6,222 nt of DNA from Proteiniphilum sp. UBA5283 (GTDB lineage: Bacteria; Bacteroidota; Bacteroidia; Bacteroidales; Dysgonomonadaceae), in contig DHSP01000017.1 in the NCBI GenBank assembly GCA_002408485.1, forward strand, positions 20,133-26,354, in the 5' to 3' direction. Shown here piece after piece: positions 1 to 5,151 of this stretch; within the stretch, counting starts at the first letter, position 1; every line of letters starts with the position of its first letter. Below the pieces are notes generated by a model. That model did no database searches. It saw only the letters and a list, made by a program, of their open reading frames with translations, and was not told the origin of the DNA. The translations under genes and the position numbers were made by a program.

Positions 1-419
1 CTGCTCAGACCGACAGGTGGAAACAGCTGCCGGAGATGAAGAGAAGTATCGGAAATAACGGGTTGCAGCAGTGAGGTGATCGTTGCCCAAGCCGCGTAAG
101 TTAACGGTGTCGGAAGTTGGGTAGATTGTTGCGCAACATCGTGACTGAAATCGTCCGTGGAGATTTCCAGGGTTTGGAAATCACAGCAGTCTTCGTGAAA
201 AACATCGACTCTGGAGGATGCGTTTGTGGCTGATTGCCTCTGTCTGGCGGAGATCTCTTGTGGGGCCTGCATTGGCATTTCGCAACAAGAACCACTCTCG
301 GATTCTTCGTGAAAAGATACCGAAAAAAGGGTGCCCCCGCAAAGATGCAGCGACAATACCGGCTGAATACCGGTTAGCAGCATGATCGTTGTTAGCAGTA
401 TGGCGACTCCTCTTTTCAT
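1..419 (-). CDS. HYC_CC_PP-family protein, partial (3' end beyond window)
   Basis: The frame is open from an ATG at 419 to the window edge, giving 139 codons with no stop. It starts MKRGVAILLTTIMLLTG and has an N-terminal hydrophobic segment (residues 5-22) that looks like a signal peptide or membrane anchor. H25-L26-C27 follows, then GGTLFSVSF (28-36), a CC pair at 45-46, a second CC pair in DCCDF (77-81), and FPPVGL at 133-138. This order of His-x-Cys, Cys-Cys and Pro-Pro is what the Bacteroidota family HYC_CC_PP is named for; here the first motif is HLC rather than HYC. The family has no established function as far as I know. The Cys/His pattern and its usual company suggest periplasmic metal binding, which is inference. 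It probably has its own promoter at 454-461. The gene is nearly complete, because the PP motif lies near the C-terminus of family members. No Shine-Dalgarno sequence precedes the ATG, as is normal in Bacteroidota. Confidence 0.8.
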   Translation of the reverse strand, partial: MKRGVAILLTTIMLLTGIQPVLSLHLCGGTLFSVSFHEESESGSCCEMPMQAPQEISARQRQSATNASSRVDVFHEDCCDFQTLEISTDDFSHDVAQQSTQLPTPLTYAAWATITSLLQPVISDTSLHLRQLFPPVGLS

Positions 420-435
420 ATATGATTCTATCCGA

Positions 436-460
436 ATATTTGCAATAAGAGTGCAAATAT
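436..460. promoter_or_regulatory. Perfect inverted repeat over the -7/+1 region of the HYC_CC_PP gene (candidate operator)
   Basis: The two arms are ATATTTGCA and TGCAAATAT, 9 bp each, with no mismatch and 7 bases between them. One arm overlaps the candidate -7 element at 454-461, and the rest covers the likely transcription start, ending 16 bases before the ATG. A repressor bound here would block the promoter. Part of the symmetry comes free from the promoter sequence itself, because TATATTTGCA is a common Bacteroidota -7 context, so the dyad may be less remarkable than it looks. The regulator is unknown. Confidence 0.5.
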
Positions 461-461
461 A
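454..461 (-). promoter_or_regulatory. Candidate Bacteroidota -7 promoter element for the HYC_CC_PP gene
   Basis: On the minus strand this reads TATATTTG, an exact match to the Bacteroidota -7 consensus TAnnTTTG. It lies 34 bases before the ATG at 419, which predicts a start near 447 and a leader of roughly 28 bases. No clear TTTG is seen at the expected -33 position about 19 bases further upstream, so the match rests on the -7 element alone. Confidence 0.55.
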
Positions 462-471
462 ATAAAGTCAT

Positions 472-494
472 AACAATTATATCTCATAATTGTT
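472..494. promoter_or_regulatory. Second perfect inverted repeat upstream of the HYC_CC_PP promoter
   Basis: The arms AACAATTAT and ATAATTGTT (9 bp each, perfect) flank 5 bases. The dyad covers roughly -25 to -47 relative to the predicted start, the place where the -33 element would be, so it could be an activator or repressor site. It is AT-rich and has no T-tract directly after it on the minus strand, so it is a poor terminator candidate. An accidental AT-rich dyad cannot be excluded. Confidence 0.4.
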
Positions 495-496
495 TC

Positions 497-528
497 AAAA
501 AAAGCCCTCGCCATGTTGAGTGGACGGG
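497..528 (-). terminator. Weak rho-independent terminator after the SagB-type gene
   Basis: On the minus strand, starting directly after the TAA of the SagB-type gene, there is an imperfect hairpin: CCC and CCA on one side, TGG and GGG on the other, with a CTCAACA loop and a small internal loop. A C and then seven T follow. The T-tract and position fit an intrinsic terminator, but the stem is interrupted and only six G-C/A-T pairs are firm. If it works, it separates the operon above from the HYC_CC_PP gene. Confidence 0.4.
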
Positions 529-1128
529 TTAGTCGGGAACCCCGACGGTTTGCGTGAGCAATACTTCCTGACGGGTGCTCAGATTGAGTAGCTTGCCGAT
601 TTTCTCTTTGTCGAAAGAGCCACGCACGACAGACCCCAGTCCCGCAGAGGCGCAATAGAGATAGACATTCTGTGACACAAAACCACAGTCGGTGTAGGCA
701 TATTGCCTGCCCGAAGCTTTTTCCATATCGGAGACGAATATCAGATTGAGGGCCGCCTGCGCTACAAAATCCTGTACGCCCGTCTCAGCACGATAATCAC
801 CTTTCTTCACCTCTTTCAGCAAATGTTTCCGGGCGTCGTAATAATAGAGGCCGCTCTGCATGGCCACATACAGCTCCAGCTCCTGCCGGTTGTTTGCCGT
901 AGGTGCTGTACGTTTATCATCCCGGTTAAATCCGTTAGCCGCCCATAACAGGTCAGACAGCTGTTGAAGGGTCAGCGCTTTGTTTTGATAGGAGCGAGTT
1001 GATTTCCGTTCGTTCAATGCCTGCATCAATGGCTTCCCTCCCGTTCTGTCAGGAGTGGGCAACTGTATGTCCTGCGCAAGAAGTGAACAGGCCATAAGAA
1101 AGAATGACGATAATACGATGAATTTCAT
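529..1128 (-). CDS. Exported SagB/ThcOx-type nitroreductase-fold oxidoreductase
   Basis: The protein has 199 residues, a normal length for a single nitroreductase domain plus an export signal. Family motifs in order: RKSTRSY at 41-47, the arginine- and serine-rich FMN-phosphate loop near the domain start; LSDLLWAANG at 57-66; RTAPTANNRQELELY at 73-87, the flavin-contacting 'APSA-N-QE' type segment; and GFVSQNVYLYCASAGLGS at 149-166, the helix and glycine turn seen in this family. It is therefore probably an FMN enzyme oxidising or reducing a small substrate, which cannot be named. The N-terminus MKFIVLSSFFLMACSLLAQ is an export signal: either type I, cut before Q19 as is common in Bacteroidota, or a short lipobox LMAC with C14 as the lipidated residue. 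Most family members are cytoplasmic, so an envelope location is notable. It lies 57 bases after the TolC gene with no promoter seen, so co-transcription is likely. Confidence 0.85.
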   Translation of the reverse strand: MKFIVLSSFFLMACSLLAQDIQLPTPDRTGGKPLMQALNERKSTRSYQNKALTLQQLSDLLWAANGFNRDDKRTAPTANNRQELELYVAMQSGLYYYDARKHLLKEVKKGDYRAETGVQDFVAQAALNLIFVSDMEKASGRQYAYTDCGFVSQNVYLYCASAGLGSVVRGSFDKEKIGKLLNLSTRQEVLLTQTVGVPD

Positions 1129-1185
1129 ACCTGTATGATTTAAATGTACTCTACTGTGTAAGCTTATCCGAATAAATTTATCAAT

Positions 1186-2364
1186 TTATAACTCAATGGC
1201 TGTCAATTCCGCCACCGAGAGGGCATAATCGCGTTCCAATTCCAACATGCTGTTCAATGCATCATAGTAATATTCTGCTTCGTGCAAGTAATCCAACAGG
1301 GAGAACTCGCCTGTATCGAGTGCTTTTCTAAGAAGTGGTTCATTGCTGTAGGAAGAAAGTGCATCGCGATACTTCAGCGCCAAATCCCGTAAGCTGACCG
1401 ATTTATTGAATAAGCTTTGCAGCCTGTTGTAAAACTGAATCTTGTTGTCTTCCAGTGCCGACTCGGACGAAAGCACATCCGCTTTCGCTTCTTTGACTCT
1501 ATTCCTGTTCTCCCAAAGTGGGATGGATATGCCGATAACCACACCTTGTAATTTTTCGCCCAGAATTCTTTCGGAGGCATACCCGGCACTTAATTTAGGG
1601 AGACTCAATGACCGGCTGAGTTTTACCTGCTGTTTGCTGATGTCGACCTGTTTGCTGAGATACTGCAAGGCCGGACTTTTGGATTCTGCTACTGCATACC
1701 ATTCGTTAAAGTTTGAGGGAAGAGGTGTAAACGGAATTTCTGTCTCGTTGAATTGAATCTCTTTGCCTCCGTTCAGAGCCTTTAAATCGTTCAAAAGTGA
1801 TTTCCGTTCGATATCAATTTTTTCTTTCTCGTTCACGCAGGCAATGAAATTCAAATAGACTTTGTTTTTCTCTATGGCATCGACCTCGCCCAGTTCAAAC
1901 TTCTTCTGGTAGGAGTCGACAATGGTCCGGATACTCTCCACCCTTCTGTTGTAGTCTTTTGACAACGCATTGAGGTAAGCCAGTTGAATGGCAATCTGCC
2001 TGGTGCGCAACAGCACATTGATTCGTTCAGAACGGTACAGCCCATCGAGGTTCTCATTTTTTAGATTTGCAACCTTGTTACGATATCCGTAAGCAGTGGG
2101 GAAGTCAAATGACTGACTGATCCCAAAATCTTTCTGGTTGCCTATTTCCGTTGGCGTACCCCACAGGTAGCCAAACTCTACCTCCGGATCGGGTAAGTAG
2201 TTACCGGTTTTATTTCCAATTTTTTGCGCTTCGATCTCTTTTTGCAACGCCTGTAACGACGTGTTGTTTTTTTCTACTTCCTGCAATATCCTTTCTATTC
2301 CACTTTGAGCAGCTACAGGGGTGAGAACGCACAGTGAAAGCAGAACAATCAATATCTTCTTCAT
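1186..2364 (-). CDS. TolC-family outer-membrane channel (CzcC/CusC-like)
   Basis: The protein has 392 residues, at the short end for outer-membrane efflux proteins and typical of the Bacteroidota CzcC/CusC-like group. A signal peptide (MKKILIVLLSLCVLTPVAA) precedes Q20. The family's internal duplication is visible. LPDPEVEFGYLWGTP (57-71) and SLPKLSAGYASE (254-265) are the paired strands. ISQSFDFPTAYGYRNKV (82-98) and IGISIPLWENRNRVKEA (277-293) are the paired strand-turn-helix segments. FELGEVDAIEKNKVYL (156-171) and LDTGEFSLLDYLHEAEYY (349-366) are the paired helix segments. Long Lys/Glu/Leu-rich stretches between them fit the coiled-coil tunnel. It should trimerise and serve as the outer-membrane exit for a tripartite pump, but no adaptor or inner-membrane pump gene is in view. 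Metal efflux is a guess from subtype. It follows the iron-sulfur gene by 53 bases and is probably in the same transcript. The ATG at 2364 starts exactly at the signal peptide. Confidence 0.9.
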   Translation of the reverse strand: MKKILIVLLSLCVLTPVAAQSGIERILQEVEKNNTSLQALQKEIEAQKIGNKTGNYLPDPEVEFGYLWGTPTEIGNQKDFGISQSFDFPTAYGYRNKVANLKNENLDGLYRSERINVLLRTRQIAIQLAYLNALSKDYNRRVESIRTIVDSYQKKFELGEVDAIEKNKVYLNFIACVNEKEKIDIERKSLLNDLKALNGGKEIQFNETEIPFTPLPSNFNEWYAVAESKSPALQYLSKQVDISKQQVKLSRSLSLPKLSAGYASERILGEKLQGVVIGISIPLWENRNRVKEAKADVLSSESALEDNKIQFYNRLQSLFNKSVSLRDLALKYRDALSSYSNEPLLRKALDTGEFSLLDYLHEAEYYYDALNSMLELERDYALSVAELTAIEL

Positions 2365-2417
2365 AAAGTAATTTTATTTATTCACCGCCGGCCTTTGAGA
2401 GTTCGAATGGATTGATC

Positions 2418-3986
2418 TCAGAACCCAAAATCATCAATGACAATTTCCTCAACCTCTTCCTTTTCAATTTTTACGATGTTCTGCTCCGTCAATCCTTCCA
2501 CGTAAATAGCTTTATAAGGGATGGCCGGGCAGACATATTCGCATCCGCCGCAACCGACACAGATAGAAGTGTCGGTTTCAGGTATCGTCAATGAGCCTTT
2601 ATAGGGAACCATATGAACTGCCTGGGTGGGACAATGTTCAGAACAGGCTCCGCAGCTTGTTTCATCGTAATATACAATGCAGTTTTCGACGATGAACTGC
2701 ACCTTTCCCATCTGTGTATGGTTCTTTTCTTCTTTCGTCAATGGCTGAATGGCTCCACTGGGGCACACTTCTCCGCAGATGGTACAATCGTAATTGCAAA
2801 ATCCACGATCAAAATAAAGTTTGGGTTGCATGATTCCCCCCAGTCCATATTCCATAAAAGCCGGTTTGATCACGTGACTCGGACACTTGCTTACGCAGAG
2901 ATGACAGGAGATGCATTTCTCCCGCAAATGATTGAAGGATACTGCCCCCGGAGGAGCGATAGGGGTCTGTCTTTTTGGCTCTTTTTTCTGAATCAGACCA
3001 TTGGATACTTCCTGCGCGATGAGATTTCCAGCGGCTAAACCGGTGACCAGCGATGCCGACAGAAAGCGGCGCTTGGAAGCGTCCACCGGCTTCACTAAAT
3101 TCTCCGCTTTTTCCTCTTTCGCATAACTGAATATCGGCACAGCGGCAGCCGGTCTTTGTTTACCCGGTAGGGTAAATCTGTATTTCATGGCATCACGGTG
3201 GCAGCTTTCTATACAGTTGAAGCACGTAACACAACGGCTGTAATCGATCTGTTTGTTTTTGGAATCGATGCACGATGCTTTGCATTTCATGGCGCACAGA
3301 CCACACGTGTTGCATTTTTCGTCCACAAACCGAATTTTAAACAGGGAGTATTTGCTCAGAAAGCCGAGCGTGGTGCCTACCGGGCAAACAGTATTACAAT
3401 AAGTCCTGCCGTTGCGCCATGCCAGGTAACCGATCACCCCGAGCGTAATCAGGGCAGTAGCGGATGAAAAAAGGCTCAGCGTATAGATGCTTACCTTGTA
3501 AAACGTGTAATTATCGAAATGGGTGAATATGGCTTCCAATAGGTTGTTTCCAGCCAGATAGGCCGGACGCAGGAGGTGTGTGGCCATTCTCCCGTATGCT
3601 CCATAGGGGTCAAGGAGCCCCACCAGAAAGGCGAATCCAAAAATAAATGCCAAAATTGTGGCTGCTAGTATACTCCAACGCAGAATGCTTTTCGCCTTGC
3701 TGTAGTTATATTTTTTTTTAGGAGTAATTTTTTTGGAAAGCCACGCTACCAGATCCTGATAAATGCCCATTGGACAGATGGAGGAACAGTAGACCCGGCC
3801 AAAAAGCAAGGTAAGCACCCCCAGGGATACAAGCACCAGGACGTTGACTGCCAGCAGGGCGGGTATAAACTGTATCTCGGCCAGAAAACTAAAACTTTCC
3901 GGGAGAAAATCCCTGAAGTCGAGAAAATATAAGGTAATGAGTGTGAACAGGACCACAGAAAGGACCACACGTGTCTTTTTTAACAT
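2418..3986 (-). CDS. NapH-NapG-like fused membrane polyferredoxin, about six [4Fe-4S] clusters
   Basis: The protein has 522 residues. Residues 1-205 resemble NapH: four membrane segments at about 4-22, 41-63, 101-125 and 166-190, with a CxxxCP motif after the second (C67-C71-P72) and fourth (C197-C201-P202). Two cytoplasmic cluster motifs follow (C225/C228/C231/C235 and C252/C255/C258/C262). At 304-325 lies SKRRFLS plus a mildly hydrophobic stretch, which reads as a twin-arginine signal inside the chain. The C-terminal part (356-490) resembles NapG/MauM, with four more Cys groups: C358-C368, C397-C408, C436-C452 and C476-C486. NapH and NapG are separate proteins in the E. coli nap operon and pass electrons from quinol towards the periplasm; here they appear fused. 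Predicted topology is consistent: arginines inside, last four clusters in the periplasm. The electron acceptor is unknown. I chose the ATG at 3986 (MLKKTRVV) over an in-frame TTG at 4022 because the first membrane segment follows directly and an A-rich leader precedes it. Confidence 0.88.
   Translation of the reverse strand: MLKKTRVVLSVVLFTLITLYFLDFRDFLPESFSFLAEIQFIPALLAVNVLVLVSLGVLTLLFGRVYCSSICPMGIYQDLVAWLSKKITPKKKYNYSKAKSILRWSILAATILAFIFGFAFLVGLLDPYGAYGRMATHLLRPAYLAGNNLLEAIFTHFDNYTFYKVSIYTLSLFSSATALITLGVIGYLAWRNGRTYCNTVCPVGTTLGFLSKYSLFKIRFVDEKCNTCGLCAMKCKASCIDSKNKQIDYSRCVTCFNCIESCHRDAMKYRFTLPGKQRPAAAVPIFSYAKEEKAENLVKPVDASKRRFLSASLVTGLAAGNLIAQEVSNGLIQKKEPKRQTPIAPPGAVSFNHLREKCISCHLCVSKCPSHVIKPAFMEYGLGGIMQPKLYFDRGFCNYDCTICGEVCPSGAIQPLTKEEKNHTQMGKVQFIVENCIVYYDETSCGACSEHCPTQAVHMVPYKGSLTIPETDTSICVGCGGCEYVCPAIPYKAIYVEGLTEQNIVKIEKEEVEEIVIDDFGF
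3012..3077 (-). other. Internal twin-arginine (Tat-type) signal within the fused iron-sulfur protein
   Basis: Residues 304-325 read SKRRFLSASLVTGLAAG and then NLIAQ. The S-K-R-R-F-L-S core matches the Tat consensus S/T-R-R-x-F-L-K closely, allowing for a lysine before the arginines. The following 17 or so residues are weakly hydrophobic and glycine/alanine-rich, as in Tat signals, not strongly hydrophobic as in Sec segments. Its position between the cytoplasmic two-cluster domain and the four-cluster domain is where the signal peptide of a free NapG would sit. Function is inferred from sequence only. Confidence 0.7.
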
Positions 3987-4001
3987 AGAGATTTTTTTTC
4001 G

Positions 4002-4020
4002 GTCAGTTTGCCAAACAGAC
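4002..4020. promoter_or_regulatory. Imperfect palindrome in the leader of the iron-sulfur gene
   Basis: On the minus strand the sequence is GTC-T-GTTTG-G-CAAAC-T-GAC: a perfect 5-bp core, one T-T mismatch on each side, then a perfect 3-bp outer arm. It ends 15 bases before the chosen ATG at 3986 and directly after a near-match to a -7 element (TATACTTG at 4027-4020, one mismatch to TAnnTTTG). It could be an operator at the transcription start, or a small hairpin in the leader. The gap between the DUF362 stop and this gene (115 bases) leaves room for a promoter, but the promoter match is weak. Confidence 0.35.
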
Positions 4021-4101
4021 AAGTATAGAGGTGTGTATCTATAACATGCTGGTCGGTAGTGGATAAGATATTATAAATTGGGATTCTATAATAGGTGAAA
4101 A

Positions 4102-5043
4102 CTATATACGAACCCTTTTGATATTCAGTTTGTCGAGATCCATGGTGCCGAGTCCCAATTCCTGTGCTTTGGTAATGTGCGATACCTTTTCAATCGGCAT
4201 TTCGCGGGCCTGATTAAAGAAATTGGCGGCGGCAGTGTCCGCGGCAACGATGTCCTGCGATATGAACAAACCCTTCGATAGTACCACGTCAGAGAGTGAT
4301 TTGCCTCTGGGACCACTCGTCTTCATCAACCTGTAGGCATCAACCACATTCAGGACGGGGCGTTTGGCATAGGTGCATACATCAGCGATGCATTGCTGGA
4401 GATCATTGGCATGGAAAAACCCCCTGTCCCATACTATCCCCATATAATTCTTCATGGAGATCGTCAGCTGTGCACCTCCATGATTTTTCAGAATAGGGAC
4501 GTTGATCCATTTGTCGCTGTCCACAATGGCTTGGTGTATTTTTGCACTCTTCAGGTTTTTCCCTTTGGGTATCGAAACCGTTTTGTAGTAGGACTCCTGA
4601 TGTGCGGGTACCACTTTTGCTCCTGCCTTCTTCGCGGCTTCTTCTATGCCGCTGTTGCTGTACGATTTGCGCCAGTCGTCGCAGGTGTGATCAAAGACGG
4701 TTACTTCCGATGCACCGGCGTCGAAGCATTGTTTGATAATTTCCGCGATCAGCTTGGGATTGGTGTTGGCTGCCATTTCCACCGGTTGATCCCATCCGAT
4801 GTTGGGTTTCACACATACTTTGTCGCCCTTGCTGATGAAGTTTTTCATTCCTCCCATCTCTGCGATCGCTTTGCGGAACATGGCTTCGGGTTCACCACCC
4901 ATCACAGCTACCAGGTCATATTTGGCAGCAGCATGGCTGGTTTCAAATGACTGGGTCAGTATGCTCATTGCATCTGCTTCTTTCATCGTCGTGATGGCTG
5001 CTCCTGTGAGGGCTATTGCACGTAAGAAATTTCGTCTGTCCAT
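4102..5043 (-). CDS. DUF362-domain protein with Tat signal
   Basis: The protein has 313 residues. The N-terminus MDRRNFLRAIALTGAA is a twin-arginine signal (R3, R4, F6, L7), so the protein should be exported folded, often with a cofactor. The rest is one DUF362 domain: VCVKPNIGWDQP with the conserved KPN at 79-81; NPKLIAEIIKQCFDAGASEV at 95-114, a family-typical helix and turn; ILKNHGGAQLTISMKNYMG at 184-202, with the K-x-H and KN-x-x-G core; VVDAYRLMKTSGPRG at 233-247; and DIVAADTAAANFF at 264-276. DUF362 has no assigned reaction. Some members carry a ferredoxin insert; this one has only five scattered cysteines (77, 106, 121, 218, 223) and no cluster motif, so any electrons would have to come from a partner. 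The next gene, an iron-sulfur membrane protein, is the obvious candidate by position. The ATG at 5043 begins the Tat signal exactly. Confidence 0.9.
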   Translation of the reverse strand: MDRRNFLRAIALTGAAITTMKEADAMSILTQSFETSHAAAKYDLVAVMGGEPEAMFRKAIAEMGGMKNFISKGDKVCVKPNIGWDQPVEMAANTNPKLIAEIIKQCFDAGASEVTVFDHTCDDWRKSYSNSGIEEAAKKAGAKVVPAHQESYYKTVSIPKGKNLKSAKIHQAIVDSDKWINVPILKNHGGAQLTISMKNYMGIVWDRGFFHANDLQQCIADVCTYAKRPVLNVVDAYRLMKTSGPRGKSLSDVVLSKGLFISQDIVAADTAAANFFNQAREMPIEKVSHITKAQELGLGTMDLDKLNIKRVRI

Positions 5044-5087
5044 AATAAAGTTTATTTTGATGTTCCAGTGATTCGTTCTGTCATTCT

Positions 5088-5095
5088 CAAAAATA
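5088..5095 (-). promoter_or_regulatory. Candidate -7 element for the DUF362 gene
   Basis: On the minus strand this reads TATTTTTG, matching TAnnTTTG exactly. It lies 44 bases before the DUF362 ATG and would give a leader of roughly 35-40 bases. No TTTG is seen at the -33 position. AT-rich spacers produce such matches by chance, so the DUF362 gene may instead be read through from the receptor gene. Confidence 0.35.
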
Positions 5096-5106
5096 TTGAA
5101 ATGTAC

Positions 5107-5136
5107 CTCTGTTGGGATAGTTTGTCCTGAACAGAG
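5107..5136 (-). other. Stem-loop between the receptor gene and the DUF362 gene
   Basis: On the minus strand CTCTGTT pairs with AACAGAG (7 bp, perfect), and inside it GGA pairs with TCC around a CAAACTA loop, with a 2-against-1 internal bulge. It begins 15 bases after the receptor stop codon. No T-tract follows directly, although a T-rich stretch comes about 15 bases later. It could be an atypical terminator, a 3'-end stabilising hairpin or a processing site that uncouples receptor expression from the genes below. Confidence 0.4.
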
Positions 5137-5151
5137 AGTTTGTGTACCCGA

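Noticed and set aside
436..461. Divergent promoter on the plus strand in the same dyad
   Set aside because: The plus-strand sequence AATATTTG misses the first base of TAnnTTTG, and no plus-strand gene follows; it would only make antisense RNA over the SagB-type gene.
181..471. Minus-strand ORF of 96 codons starting at 471
   Set aside because: It lies in another frame over the HYC_CC_PP gene, begins inside the promoter/dyad region and gives an arginine-rich, low-sense product with no family motif. The overlapping frame from 419 has a signal segment and clear family motifs.
2365..2417. GC-rich GGCCGGC stretch in the gap before the TolC gene as a terminator
   Set aside because: There is no adequate stem and no following T-tract on the minus strand, and the gap is only 53 bases, so read-through is more likely.
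2613..3038. Plus-strand ORF of 141 codons opposite the iron-sulfur gene
   Set aside because: It is antisense to the conserved cysteine-cluster region and has no motif of its own, so it is a by-product of the opposite strand's codon pattern.
3987..4022. TTG start at 4022, extending the iron-sulfur protein by 12 residues
   Set aside because: The extension is polar, runs through the palindrome and the A-tract of the leader, and would displace the first membrane segment from the N-terminus. The ATG at 3986 fits better.
4393..4950. Plus-strand ORF of 185 codons opposite the DUF362 gene
   Set aside because: It is a shadow of the DUF362 reading frame: the product has no recognisable domain and the minus-strand protein has strong family motifs throughout.
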